NCBI GenBank assembly: GCA_944392275.1
Contig: CALXWA010000002.1
Location: 248,001-312,000, forward strand
DNA length: 64,000 bases
Direction: 5' to 3'
From: an uncultured Alphaproteobacteria bacterium
GTDB taxonomy: Bacteria > Pseudomonadota > Alphaproteobacteria > RF32 > CAG-239
How positions within the stretch are numbered: position 1 is the stretch's first letter; the number at the start of each line of letters is the position of its first letter. The notes under the pieces were generated by a model. It did not search any database and had not been told where the DNA came from. It saw nothing but the letters and a program-made list of their open reading frames with translations. A program made the translations under genes and the position numbers. Of the stretch, positions 32,620 to 41,508 are shown piece by piece.

Positions 32620-33908
32620 TTTTTTACACCGGCAAATTTTTGGGTATTAACAATTAGCCACAGGAGCAAGAGGCCCGGTATTGCCATCAGAGATGTCAAT
32701 ACAAAAAACTGCGGCCAATCGCTTACGGAAACCAAAAATCCCGATGTTGCTGCCAAAGCATCACGTGCCAGACTCATTAGGGAAGAAAGGAGTGCGTATT
32801 GCGTTGCCGTGTAGGAAATACTGCATAGCGATGAGAGATAGGCCACAAAAGCAGCGGTCCCCATGCCACCGGAAATGTTGTCGATTGAAATGGATACAAT
32901 CAGCATGGTTGTGTCGTGACCGGCATAGGCTTGGGCCACAAAAACCAAGTTTGATACTCCTTGCAAAACACCGCAGAAAAATAAAGATTTTATGATTCCA
33001 AAGCGGTTTACTAAAATCCCGCCGATGAGGGTTCCGGCGATGGTTGCCAGAGTTCCATAAATCTTTGAGATTGAGGCAATTTCAATTTTGTTAAAACCCA
33101 AATCATCGTAAAAAGGATAAGCCATGGGTGCCATATAGGCATCGCTCATACGGTAAAAAAAGACAAACAATAAGATTAAGACCCAGTTGGGACGTTTCAT
33201 GAAGTCGGCAAAAGGTTCATACACGGCACTTTTTAAAAATGAGCGAAGACGTACTAAAAAAGGAGGTTTGGGTTGGTTTTTTGTTGGTTGATTTGAGGTG
33301 TGCGGTTCTTTTGAAAAAAGGATGGCTAAAATTCCGGCTAAGGCTCCGAGGCTCATAATTTTATAAACATTTTCCCAATCCATGACAGCTGCCAGAAAGA
33401 GGGCTCCGGCTCCGGAAAAGATACTCCCGAGACGATACCCTAAAACAAAAACGGCTACGCCGGCTCCTTGTTCACGAGTAGAAAAACTTTCAATACGATA
33501 AGCATCTAAAACGATATCTTGTGTTGCGGAGGCAATGGTCATTAAAAAGGCAAAAATTGCAATGCTTAACGGAGAGGTTGCCGGGTCGACCAGAGCCATG
33601 GCCCAGATGGCGATTATGAGCAAAAGTTGTGAAAATAAGGCCCAGCCCCGTCGCCGTCCGAGTTTGCAAAACAGAGGAAGCCTTATTCGGTCAACTAAAG
33701 GAGACCAAAGCCATTTAAAACTATAGGGAGTTTTTACCAAAGAAAAAAGCCCGATGGCGGCCAAAGAAACTCCGGCATCTTTAAGCCGAAGGTTAAATGT
33801 TCCGAAAACCAAAAGGAACGGAAAACCGCTGGAAAACCCAAGCAGAATCATGGTCAGCATGCGGCGGTCAAAGTAGACCTGAAGGGATTGTTTCCATTTT
33901 TCGAGCAT
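32616..33908 (-). CDS. AmpG-like MFS permease (muropeptide importer family)
   Basis: 430 residues with 12 predicted membrane segments. The AmpG group signature is clear: LLGFSSGFPFLLVFGTFNLRLKDAG, YSFKWLWSPLVDRIRLP, KLGRRRGWALFSQLLL and ATQDIVLDAYRIE in helix 4. AmpG imports GlcNAc-anhydroMurNAc-peptides for peptidoglycan recycling. No ampD or nagZ is nearby, and substrate range varies among homologues, so the gene name is withheld. It ends with TAA interlocked with the convergent methyltransferase gene. An rplI terminator lies upstream. Confidence 0.82.
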   Translation of the reverse strand: MLEKWKQSLQVYFDRRMLTMILLGFSSGFPFLLVFGTFNLRLKDAGVSLAAIGLFSLVKTPYSFKWLWSPLVDRIRLPLFCKLGRRRGWALFSQLLLIIAIWAMALVDPATSPLSIAIFAFLMTIASATQDIVLDAYRIESFSTREQGAGVAVFVLGYRLGSIFSGAGALFLAAVMDWENVYKIMSLGALAGILAILFSKEPHTSNQPTKNQPKPPFLVRLRSFLKSAVYEPFADFMKRPNWVLILLFVFFYRMSDAYMAPMAYPFYDDLGFNKIEIASISKIYGTLATIAGTLIGGILVNRFGIIKSLFFCGVLQGVSNLVFVAQAYAGHDTTMLIVSISIDNISGGMGTAAFVAYLSSLCSISYTATQYALLSSLMSLARDALAATSGFLVSVSDWPQFFVLTSLMAIPGLLLLWLIVNTQKFAGVKN

Positions 33909-33986
33909 TTTTTATCCTAAGGGGGTGTTTTGTTTTTTTATGTTGTATCACAAGAGGCTTAACAAATGATTGATTAAGGCATAAAA

Positions 33987-34009
33987 AAACCCTCCGAAGA
34001 GGGTTTTTC
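33987..34009. terminator. terminator of the rpsF-rpsR-rplI operon
   Basis: AACCCTC (33988-33994) and GAGGGTT (33999-34005) with loop CGAA. A-run and T-run flanks give U tracts in both directions; it lies about 20 bases after the rplI stop. Confidence 0.88.
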
Positions 34010-34027
34010 AATCCATTGGATTTTTGA

Positions 34028-34513
34028 TTATTCTGCAGAATAAGCTTTAGCCTGTTTTTTAGCATCGTCTTCTGTTCTTGCTACGTTAACAAGAATTGTT
34101 TGCGATACTTCCGGGTGCAGGTTCAATTTTACCTGGTAAACCCCAAGGTCTTTAATTGCTCTATCCAAAAAGATTTGTCTGCGTTCAACACCAAAGCCGG
34201 CTTCTTTTACGGCAGCGGCAATGTCACGAATGGTAACAGAACCATAAAGCTGACCGGTTTCAGCGGCTTGACGAATCAAAACAGCAGAGAAACCTTTTAA
34301 GGATTCTGCCAATTTTTCAGCATCTGCCAAAAGTTGTTTGTTGTGAGCTTCCAATTCAGCTTTTTGTTTTTCATAGTAAGCTAAGTTTGCTTCTGTTGCA
34401 CGCAAAGCTTTTTTGGTCGGAAGCAGGTAGTTACGAGCATAACCGTTTTTAACGTTTACTTTTTCGCCCATCTTACCTAATTTATCAACATGTTCAAGAA
34501 GAATAAGTTCCAT
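34028..34513 (-). CDS. rplI: 50S ribosomal protein L9
   Basis: 161 residues. Begins MELILLEHVDKLGKMGEKVNVKNGYARNYLLPTKKA, the L9 signature with GYARNYLLP, binding 23S rRNA domain V. A long central helix (YYEKQKAELEAHNKQLLADAEKLA) connects to the C-terminal domain (LIRQAAETGQLYGSVTIRDIA). The C-terminal tail after residue ~145 is charged. Third gene of the S6-S18-L9 operon, 13 bases after rpsR, with an AGGAGGA ribosome site and a terminator downstream. Confidence 0.96.
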   Translation of the reverse strand: MELILLEHVDKLGKMGEKVNVKNGYARNYLLPTKKALRATEANLAYYEKQKAELEAHNKQLLADAEKLAESLKGFSAVLIRQAAETGQLYGSVTIRDIAAAVKEAGFGVERRQIFLDRAIKDLGVYQVKLNLHPEVSQTILVNVARTEDDAKKQAKAYSAE

Positions 34514-34526
34514 GATATATTCCTCC

Positions 34527-34754
34527 TTACATTGCTACATAAGGCAATAAACCAAGATAACGAGCACGTTTAATCGCACGAGCCAATTCTCTTTGTTTTT
34601 TTGCGGAAACTGAGGTAATACGACTAGGAATAATTTTTCCTTTTTCAGAAATATAACGAGAAAGGAGTTTAACATCCTTGTAGTCGATCTTTAATCCATC
34701 TTCACCAGAAAACGGACAACTTTTTCTTCTTCTAAAGAATACTTGTTTTGCCAT
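34527..34754 (-). CDS. rpsR: 30S ribosomal protein S18
   Basis: 75 residues from ATG 34754 with AGGAGAGATAAC upstream; a longer open frame runs into rpsF and is not real. S18 signatures are [64 protein letters not shown]. It forms a heterodimer with S6 on the 30S platform. It starts ten bases after the rpsF stop. The motif-poor leader upstream of rpsF may bind S6:S18 (see 35121-35181). Confidence 0.97.
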   Translation of the reverse strand: MAKQVFFRRRKSCPFSGEDGLKIDYKDVKLLSRYISEKGKIIPSRITSVSAKKQRELARAIKRARYLGLLPYVAM

Positions 34755-34764
34755 GTTATCTCTC

Positions 34765-35100
34765 CTATTCTTCAACTGTGGATTCTGCACTTTCAGAAGA
34801 AGCTTCTGTTGCAAAATCATCAACTTTGACCGTCATATAGCGGATAACGTCTTCGTTAACACGCAACAATCTTTCATATTCTGCAATTGCGGTTGCCGGA
34901 GCAGAAATATTGAGGACAACATAATGGCCTTTACGGTTTTTCTTGATACGATAAGCCAGGTTCTTAAGACCCCAGTTATCAACACGGACAACTTCCCCGC
35001 CTTGGTTGGCAATGACATTGCTCATGTCAGAAACCAAAGCCGATACTTGAGAAGCTCCTAAATCTTGACGTGCAATCAACACGCTTTCATATTTAGTCAT
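34765..35100 (-). CDS. rpsF: 30S ribosomal protein S6
   Basis: 111 residues. [49 protein letters not shown] and [16 protein letters not shown] are characteristic. The acidic tail ([13 protein letters not shown]) is normal. First gene of the operon, with AAGGAG upstream and an approximately 80-base structured leader. S6 binds 16S rRNA with S18. Confidence 0.97.
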   Translation of the reverse strand: MTKYESVLIARQDLGASQVSALVSDMSNVIANQGGEVVRVDNWGLKNLAYRIKKNRKGHYVVLNISAPATAIAEYERLLRVNEDVIRYMTVKVDDFATEASSESAESTVEE

Positions 35101-35120
35101 CTTTTTTTAATCTCCTTGTG

Positions 35121-35181
35121 GATTCTCAACAAATGGCCCTTTTTGAGCCGGTTCTTGTATAGCCGTATTTGTTTATACGGC
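35121..35181 (-). promoter_or_regulatory. structured rpsF leader, candidate S6:S18 autoregulatory RNA
   Basis: Read on the minus strand, a seven-base hairpin GCCGTAT/ATACGGC (35162-35181) is followed by ACCGG and a CTCAA/TTGAG stem (35147-35143 with 35129-35125) close to the ribosome site. Many bacterial rpsF leaders contain a CCG-bearing stem bound by the S6:S18 dimer. The CCG next to the CTCAA stem is suggestive, but this was judged by eye without a covariance model. Confidence 0.35.
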
Positions 35182-35305
35182 AAGGGACAAGCGAGAATAT
35201 ACAACAAAACTTGATAAATGCAAGTGATTTTTTGGGTGAAAATTTATATAATTTTAAGAAATTAGGCGTATTTTGGAACAAAGAATGTTTGGTGGGAAAA
35301 AAATT

Positions 35306-35689
35306 ATGAAATGTTTTATCAAAGCGGGATTGTGTTTCGGACTGGCTGCTTTTTTGTGTGCTCTTCCGGCAGAAGCAAAATGCGATATTTGTAATTGGCG
35401 TTCTCTTTTTGCCAAAAGTGAAGATACTGTTCCGCAGAAAGTTGAAACATTTAAGCGTTATGCCAATGATGAAAACGGTATCGGCTTGCAAAATCCTAAT
35501 AACCGAGCCGTGGTACATTGCTATGATTCTTCAGAGCATAGTGCTGAAGAATGTGCTCAATTTTTTGAAAAAAACGGTTATGTCCGTTTTAAGTATATTC
35601 CCTATAAAACCGCAAAATTTGATTTTTTAAAAGTTGATACCTATCCGACCCGTCGTTGGCGTCCGGATGAGTTGACGTCTCGTTGGTAA
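35306..35689 (+). CDS. small exported protein of unknown function
   Basis: 127 residues from ATG 35306; an upstream in-frame ATG at 35285 lacks signal-peptide character. The signal peptide KCFIKAGLCFGLAAFLCALPAEA has an Ala-x-Ala cleavage site. The mature part begins KCDICNWRSLF with a CxxC pair and contains two more cysteines (VVHCYDSS, EECAQFFEK), so disulfides or metal binding in the periplasm are possible. The C terminus is basic and aromatic (TYPTRRWRPDELTSRW). No family was recognised. Its stop is five bases before comM. Confidence 0.6.
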   Translation: MKCFIKAGLCFGLAAFLCALPAEAKCDICNWRSLFAKSEDTVPQKVETFKRYANDENGIGLQNPNNRAVVHCYDSSEHSAEECAQFFEKNGYVRFKYIPYKTAKFDFLKVDTYPTRRWRPDELTSRW

Positions 35690-35694
35690 AATTG

Positions 35695-37218
35695 ATGGCT
35701 GTTCGTATCAATACGGTTACCCTCAACGGGTTAGAAGTTTTAGATGTTGATTTGCAGGTTCAGGTTTCTTCCGGATTGCCTAATTTTATTATTGTCGGTT
35801 TGCCCGATAAAGCCGTTGCAGAAAGTAAAGAAAGGGTTCGAGCTGCTCTGCAATCAATGGGGCTTTCTCTTCCGGCAAAAAGAATTGTCGTTAATTTGGC
35901 TCCGGCCGATCTCTTAAAAGAAGGCTCTCATTTTGATTTGCCGATTGCGTTGGCTCTTTTGGTGGTGATGGGGGTTGTACCGGCCGAAGATTTGGCTTCT
36001 TATGTGGTTATGGGAGAATTGAGTCTTGATGGGGCTATTTTGCCGGTCAATGGGGTTTTGCCGGTAGCGGTTAAGGCCAATCGAGAAAATAAAGGTCTAA
36101 TTTGTCCCGTTTCTCAAGGAAGCGAGGCTTTATGGTCGGGATTGGAAAATGTTATTGCTGCAGGGAGTTTGTTGTCGTTAATCAACCATCTCAAAGGTGT
36201 GCAAACTTTGCCTAAACCACAACTTAAGCAAAAAAAAGTTCAGGCTTTGGGACTGGATATGGCGGATGTTCGCGGCCAAGAAAGTGCTAAAAAAGCTTTG
36301 GAAGTTGCTGCAGCCGGCGGACATAATCTGTTAATGATTGGACCTCCGGGATCGGGTAAGTCAATGTTGGCGGCAAGATTGCCTTCTATTTTACCGCCGC
36401 TTAGTGTGGAAGAGGCATTGGAAACCAGTATGATTCATTCGGTAGCCGGAAATTTGAAAGACGGATGTTTGTGTTTGGAACGTCCGTTTCGGGACCCACA
36501 CCACAGTGCCTCTACCCCGGCTTTGGTTGGCGGAGGTCGAAAAGGTGTTCCCGGTGAAATTTCTTTAGCACATAACGGTGTTTTGTTTTTGGATGAATTG
36601 CCGGAGTTTAGTCGTGCGGCTTTAGAGGCACTGCGGCAACCGTTGGAAAACGGAGTTGTTACGATTTCTCGTGTGAATGCCCATACTACATATCCGGCTT
36701 CTTTTCAATTGGTTGCGGCGATGAATCCTTGTCGATGCGGTAATTTTGGGCAAGGGGTTAATGAATGCAAAAGGGCTCCGTTGTGTGCGGAGGAATATCA
36801 AGCTAAAATTTCCGGTCCGTTGTTAGACCGTATTGATATTCATATTGAAGTTCCGGCCGTTAATCCATGGGATTTAACTGGGGTTGGTAAAGGTGAGAGT
36901 TCTGAACAAATTCGCCAAAGAGTTCTTCAAGCAAGGGCAATCCAGAAAAAGAGATTTGAACGTCTTGGAATAAAGAATTTGAGTGTTAATGCTCAAATTA
37001 AAGGAAAATTGTTGGATGAGGTCGTTTGTCTGGATAAAGAGGCTGAACAACTTTTGGTCCATTTTGCCGAACAACAGCATCTTTCGGCTCGGGCTTATCA
37101 TCGAACTTTGCGGTTAGCAAGAACGATTGCAGACTTGCAAAATGAAATAAAAGTTCTTAAAATGCACGTTGCAGAGGCTTTATCTTACAGAAGAAAGCAG
37201 CCTTTTCATCGTCAATAG
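35695..37218 (+). CDS. comM: YifB/ComM family Mg-chelatase-like AAA ATPase
   Basis: 507 residues from ATG 35695. N-terminal Lon-protease-like domain (AVRINTVTLNGLEVLDVDLQVQVSSGLPNFIIVGLPDKAVAESKERVRAAL), then an AAA+ module with Walker A GPPGSGKSMLAARL, FRDPHHSASTPALVGGG, Walker B VLFLDELPEFSR and sensor region AAMNPCRCG, followed by a Mg-chelatase C-terminal helical domain (LSARAYHRTLRLARTIADL). ComM is a hexameric branch-migration helicase in natural transformation; in bacteria without competence its role is less clear. No other competence gene is in view. Confidence 0.92.
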   Translation: MAVRINTVTLNGLEVLDVDLQVQVSSGLPNFIIVGLPDKAVAESKERVRAALQSMGLSLPAKRIVVNLAPADLLKEGSHFDLPIALALLVVMGVVPAEDLASYVVMGELSLDGAILPVNGVLPVAVKANRENKGLICPVSQGSEALWSGLENVIAAGSLLSLINHLKGVQTLPKPQLKQKKVQALGLDMADVRGQESAKKALEVAAAGGHNLLMIGPPGSGKSMLAARLPSILPPLSVEEALETSMIHSVAGNLKDGCLCLERPFRDPHHSASTPALVGGGRKGVPGEISLAHNGVLFLDELPEFSRAALEALRQPLENGVVTISRVNAHTTYPASFQLVAAMNPCRCGNFGQGVNECKRAPLCAEEYQAKISGPLLDRIDIHIEVPAVNPWDLTGVGKGESSEQIRQRVLQARAIQKKRFERLGIKNLSVNAQIKGKLLDEVVCLDKEAEQLLVHFAEQQHLSARAYHRTLRLARTIADLQNEIKVLKMHVAEALSYRRKQPFHRQ

Positions 37219-37227
37219 GAGAAAGCA

Positions 37228-40200
37228 ATGAGCGTCAAATTGTCCCTGAAAATTATGTTAGCCGTTTTAACTTTGTCGACGTCTGCGTGCAGCAAGGAAA
37301 GTCCGGAGTTGGTCCCTTGTATGTGCGATGGTTCGGAATCGACTTTGGGGCTTTTTGATTGTATGTGCGAACCGATGAAAAAACGTCCGGTAAAACGTTT
37401 GTCCTATATTCGTAATCGTGCTCCTATTCAAACGTTATATATTGATCAAGAAAAAAGAGACGCTTATTTTTATTTGCACCAAAGACGCGACAGTTTTGCT
37501 CCGATACAGCTTTCTCATGTCGATTTTCGGATTAAAAAAGGCCGTAAATATGACCAATTTGATACGAAACTCGGAAATTATCGGTTCCGGATTTTTGGTT
37601 GTCGTCGAGAAAATAAAAATGTCTTCCTGAATAAGGGAAGAGCTATGCAAAAAGATATGCATTTCTTTGAGATTTTTTATGAGCAAATGAACGAGTATTA
37701 TCCGGTGGTTGTTGATAAAGGGAATCCTTATTATGTGGAATCTGATAAGATTGCCACGCCGGAATATTTGGTTAGTGCCGAAATTACCGATTATTTTATG
37801 AATATTTGTGATGAATTTGACTGGAATAATGTTAAGCAAAAGAAGCTCCGCAGCGGTACTTCGGAAATGACGGTTACATGGCGGGTTATGAATATTACTC
37901 GTGACGAAGTTTATTGCAAAGGGACAACAACCGGTTACGGACAAATCTCTGAGGGGGAACCAAACGGAGAAACTCTGTTGGTTGAAAGAGCTTTTGAAGA
38001 TGCTTTGAATAAACTTCCTGAAATTGATTGCTTTAATCGGACGATTGCCCAAAGAATTCATCCGGATGATTTGGCTCGTCAACTGGCAGAAATTGAAGAT
38101 ATGGAATGCAAAAATGCCTCCATTAAAAATCAATATGCTCGTGAGCTCAAGGGAATTGATGTCTTGCAAAATTGTGCAACCGGCGTTCCGACGGATATGG
38201 AAGCTGTTAAGTCGGATTTCTTTACCGAAGGGGATAATTGTGAAGGGGCAAACCTTGTTAAAGGGACCTATGTTGATGGTATTTTTGTAGAAGATGACAA
38301 CGGTATGGTTGGGGGGCACTATGTTGACGGTGTCTTTGTTGAGGATTGTAAAGAGCCTTGTCCTCCGATTGTTCGCGGAAGATATGAAAACGGAAAATTT
38401 GTTGAAGATGCCAGTGGTAGTGTTTTTGGTCGCTATGTTGACGGAAAATTTGTTGAAGAAAAAGTTTTGCCGGGCAAAGTTGTTCGTGGGTATTACAATT
38501 TAGACGGTAAGTTTGTTGAAGATGAAAACGGTGATGTCTATGGTTATTATGACAGTAACGGAAACTTTGTTGCCGAATTGGATGAAAATGAATGTGATAA
38601 TTTGTATGGTATTGAGGAACGCCATGGCTTTAATGAAAGTTTTTCGCGGATAGACAGTTCTTCCGGTGTACGGGGAGAAGGTTTTGATAATATTACGCCG
38701 TTACAGGTTCAAGAAGAGTGTGTCAGTATTCCGGTACAGGAGTATTTTGAAGGAATAGAATGTGCGGCTCCGACGACCTCGGGTACGGAAGAAATTGTTA
38801 TTGAAACAACAGAAACTTGCTATACGCCATGTACGGAACCTTTACCGCAGATTTTTGAAGATGGTGGTGTTTCCGGAGCCGGGTCTTATAGTAATTTTTC
38901 TTACATTGATTCTCAAGGCGAATGCCAAGCGGCAGGAATTATTATTGATGAAAACGGTGATTTAGTCTCTGGGGCAGCCGCTTGTGACGGTGTCGGTGTC
39001 TCGGAAGAGAAAAAAGTTCCGTGTGTGGTTAAGGCTCCGTGCAAGGTTAAAAAGAAACCCTGTGTCATTAAGGCTCCGTGTTTGACCCCGGGAGATAAAA
39101 ACGATTGTACGGAATCGGAATTGGAATTTGCCAATGCGGTTTTGGAAGCCAGTGGAGCGTTCAGTAAAGTCCTTAATTTGGAACAGTGTCAACAATTTTT
39201 GGAAGGAAAAGGCTTGTACCAAAGTTATCAAATGACAATGGAAGAAAAAGCCCGTATGACAGTCCTTTGTCAAGAAGCGTTGGCGGATAAATTGCCGGAG
39301 ATTACGCGATATGCCAATAATTCTGAAAAAGCGGTTGATGAGGCCTTAAACACCGTGGAATGTCGTGATATTGCACAAAAATATGCTCAGAGTGCCTCTT
39401 CGCTTACGGATAAAGCTCAAATTTTGGATGTTTGCCGACAAGCGGCTTCTGATAAAGCTTTACGCACCGGTTGCAAGGCTTTGATTATTGCCCAAGAAAG
39501 AGGCGGGATTTCTGCTTCTAAAGGAATGGCGGATAAGGCTCAGTTTACGCCAATGCCTAAAGAGCAAAAAGTTTTGTTGGATTCTGAGTGTCGAGCTCTA
39601 GAAATTCAAGATAATAATCGGACAATTGTTCAACCCGAAGAAGGGATAACACATATTCGGGATGACTATTTGTTGGAAGTTCCGGCAAATGTTAAAGATA
39701 AGAGCGTTTTGGAAGATAGAAAGTTAATTGAAAATTCGTTTGCCAATGCCAATAATAGTTTTTGTATTCAAAACAATCCTCCGTATGATAATTTGAATCC
39801 GCAGAATATGTATAAGGTCAGAGCTTCTGTTGTTTCGGTGGAAAATGTTAACGGTAAAAAAGGTGCCGGTTTGATTATTGCCGATAATTTGATCTTAACC
39901 TCTGCCGATTTGATGGTTAAAGATAATAACAATTTTGTTATTAAGACCATTAATGGTCGGACCTATTATGCAAATGCTTTAAGAATTAACCCAAATAAAA
40001 ATGTTGCGTTGTTAATGTTAGAGCAAAAGGTCAAATATTCTCCGTTACCGATGTCTTTGGAATTGCCTGAAGTTGACAGTGTTTTGATTACTTTAGGTTT
40101 GATGGATTTTGATGAAGGCGGAGAAGGCTATTTGGATAATAAGGGTAAAGTTGTCGGTTATCGGTGGAGTGAAGATAAGTCGGCAGAAATTATCGTTGAT

Positions 40201-40479
40201 ACGTATGTTCAATCCGTGACAATCGGAGGGGCTTTAATTGATGCTAACGGTAATATTGTCGGAATTGCTCATGAAAGCCGGAAACTTGATGATTCTAAAG
40301 ATATCTTTATTCCGATTGAAACGGCTTTGAAGGCGTTGGGTTTGGAAATTTGCGGGCAAAAGACCGGCGGAAGAAAACCTGTTGCCTTTAAGATTATTCA
40401 AACACCGTTGGCGGATGCAATTGATGCTTCTCGTGGAAGCAAGGCTCCGAAGCCAATGGGCAAAAAAGGACGGAAGTAA
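37228..40479 (+). CDS. large envelope protein with short repeats and a degenerate trypsin-like domain
   Basis: 1083 residues. An N-terminal signal ends at a lipobox-like LSTSAC (Cys21), suggesting a lipoprotein or secreted protein. Paired CMC motifs follow (residues ~31-32 and 47-48). Around residues 345-453 there are six related short units of the form G-x-Y-x-D/N-G-x-F-V-E-D. A cysteine-rich stretch near 597-618 holds VKAPC and IKAPC. The C-terminal ~220 residues resemble a DegP/trypsin beta-barrel domain (GAGLIIADNLILTSADLM, NVALLMLE, TIGGALIDANGNIVGIAHES), but the catalytic positions read Asp894, Asn925 and Ile999 instead of His, Asp and Ser. It is probably a pseudoprotease. It lies nine bases after comM and has its own terminator. 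Confidence 0.7.
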   Translation: MSVKLSLKIMLAVLTLSTSACSKESPELVPCMCDGSESTLGLFDCMCEPMKKRPVKRLSYIRNRAPIQTLYIDQEKRDAYFYLHQRRDSFAPIQLSHVDFRIKKGRKYDQFDTKLGNYRFRIFGCRRENKNVFLNKGRAMQKDMHFFEIFYEQMNEYYPVVVDKGNPYYVESDKIATPEYLVSAEITDYFMNICDEFDWNNVKQKKLRSGTSEMTVTWRVMNITRDEVYCKGTTTGYGQISEGEPNGETLLVERAFEDALNKLPEIDCFNRTIAQRIHPDDLARQLAEIEDMECKNASIKNQYARELKGIDVLQNCATGVPTDMEAVKSDFFTEGDNCEGANLVKGTYVDGIFVEDDNGMVGGHYVDGVFVEDCKEPCPPIVRGRYENGKFVEDASGSVFGRYVDGKFVEEKVLPGKVVRGYYNLDGKFVEDENGDVYGYYDSNGNFVAELDENECDNLYGIEERHGFNESFSRIDSSSGVRGEGFDNITPLQVQEECVSIPVQEYFEGIECAAPTTSGTEEIVIETTETCYTPCTEPLPQIFEDGGVSGAGSYSNFSYIDSQGECQAAGIIIDENGDLVSGAAACDGVGVSEEKKVPCVVKAPCKVKKKPCVIKAPCLTPGDKNDCTESELEFANAVLEASGAFSKVLNLEQCQQFLEGKGLYQSYQMTMEEKARMTVLCQEALADKLPEITRYANNSEKAVDEALNTVECRDIAQKYAQSASSLTDKAQILDVCRQAASDKALRTGCKALIIAQERGGISASKGMADKAQFTPMPKEQKVLLDSECRALEIQDNNRTIVQPEEGITHIRDDYLLEVPANVKDKSVLEDRKLIENSFANANNSFCIQNNPPYDNLNPQNMYKVRASVVSVENVNGKKGAGLIIADNLILTSADLMVKDNNNFVIKTINGRTYYANALRINPNKNVALLMLEQKVKYSPLPMSLELPEVDSVLITLGLMDFDEGGEGYLDNKGKVVGYRWSEDKSAEIIVDTYVQSVTIGGALIDANGNIVGIAHESRKLDDSKDIFIPIETALKALGLEICGQKTGGRKPVAFKIIQTPLADAIDASRGSKAPKPMGKKGRK

Positions 40480-40497
40480 TTTCCAACTTGAAAAAAG

Positions 40498-40526
40498 CAG
40501 CTCCTGAAAGGGGGCTGTTTTTTTAA
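40498..40526 (+). terminator. terminator of the 37228 gene
   Basis: CAGCTCC (40498-40504) and GGGGCTG (40511-40517) pair with one G-U, loop TGAAAG, followed by seven T residues. Confidence 0.88.
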
Positions 40527-40605
40527 GGTGTATTCTTTTCCTCTTTAATTCCGGTTTGCAGAACTTATATTAGTAGAAAATTAATTTAAATCTTGAGAAA
40601 AAATC

Positions 40606-41508
40606 ATGCTTTGGGTTATTAACGGCTTAATTTACGGCTTTTTTATGGCTTTGTATACGCTGGTAAATCAACAACGTAAGTTTAACGGTTATGCTTTGGG
40701 AATATGGCGTGGTTTTGGAATTTCTTTGATTTTTCTGCCGTTTTTGTTTTTTGTTCCGGTCCAGACATCGGCGTATAATTGGTTTTTACTGATTTTTCAA
40801 GGATGGATGATTGGAATTTATGATTCTCATTTGTTTTTTGCTTCTGCCAATTTTGGAGCCGGACCTACGTCTCGGGTTATGAGTTTGAGTGTTTTTATGA
40901 CGGTGCTTCTGTGGTGGCTCATTACTCCGGAAAGGTTTGTGCTGCTATGGAAAGACGGAAATATCTTGATTACGTTGATTTTGATTTTATTTGGTTTTAG
41001 TTTCAGTTATTGGCGTATGATAAAAAGCGAGGTTAGCAAAGCGGTTGTGGCTTATATGTTTCCGGCTCTTTTGGCTTTGTCGGCAATGAGTATTGCCACC
41101 AAAGAAATTGCTTTGATGGGACAGAATATTTGGTTTAATATTGTGTATTATTTGGTGGTGGCGACTTTTGTCAGCGGTTTGTACAATACGGTTTTGTATA
41201 TAAAACATGAAAAGCCCGGGTTTAAGGCATTTTTTGCGGCTGTTTTTGGGCGTGAAATTATTAAAACCGGGGTTTATCTTATTAGTTTTAGTGCGGCGTT
41301 GATTACGGCAAAAACAATGGCGATGCGTCTTGCTCCAAATCCCGGCTATGTTGTTGCTTTGGTTTTGACAGCTCCGGTTTTTGTGTTTTTTCTTAATAAA
41401 TATAATAAAATTGCCGATAATGTTTCGTTGCGGTCCGGTTTTGCCATGATTTTTTTCTTGGTCTTGTTGATTGTGTTGGTTACCGGAAATTATGGCGTTG
41501 TGGATTAG
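40606..41508 (+). CDS. EamA-like drug/metabolite transporter family protein
   Basis: 300 residues with about ten hydrophobic helices in two five-helix halves, the layout of the drug/metabolite transporter (DMT) superfamily. The first helix (WVINGLIYGFFMALYTLVNQQ) leads into RKFNGYALGIWRGFGISLIFLP. A second-half repeat occurs around AVVAYMFPALLALSAMSIATKEIALMG. No substrate-specific motif is recognised. Its stop interlocks by four bases (TTAG) with the convergent hemW gene. A terminator lies 100 bases upstream, so it needs its own promoter. Exact subfamily is uncertain. Confidence 0.6.
   Translation: MLWVINGLIYGFFMALYTLVNQQRKFNGYALGIWRGFGISLIFLPFLFFVPVQTSAYNWFLLIFQGWMIGIYDSHLFFASANFGAGPTSRVMSLSVFMTVLLWWLITPERFVLLWKDGNILITLILILFGFSFSYWRMIKSEVSKAVVAYMFPALLALSAMSIATKEIALMGQNIWFNIVYYLVVATFVSGLYNTVLYIKHEKPGFKAFFAAVFGREIIKTGVYLISFSAALITAKTMAMRLAPNPGYVVALVLTAPVFVFFLNKYNKIADNVSLRSGFAMIFFLVLLIVLVTGNYGVVD

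Noticed and set aside
37435..38319. 294-codon minus-strand frame inside the 37228 gene
   Set aside because: It is a shadow of the plus-strand gene, which has a signal sequence, repeats and terminator; the antisense product is low-complexity in composition.
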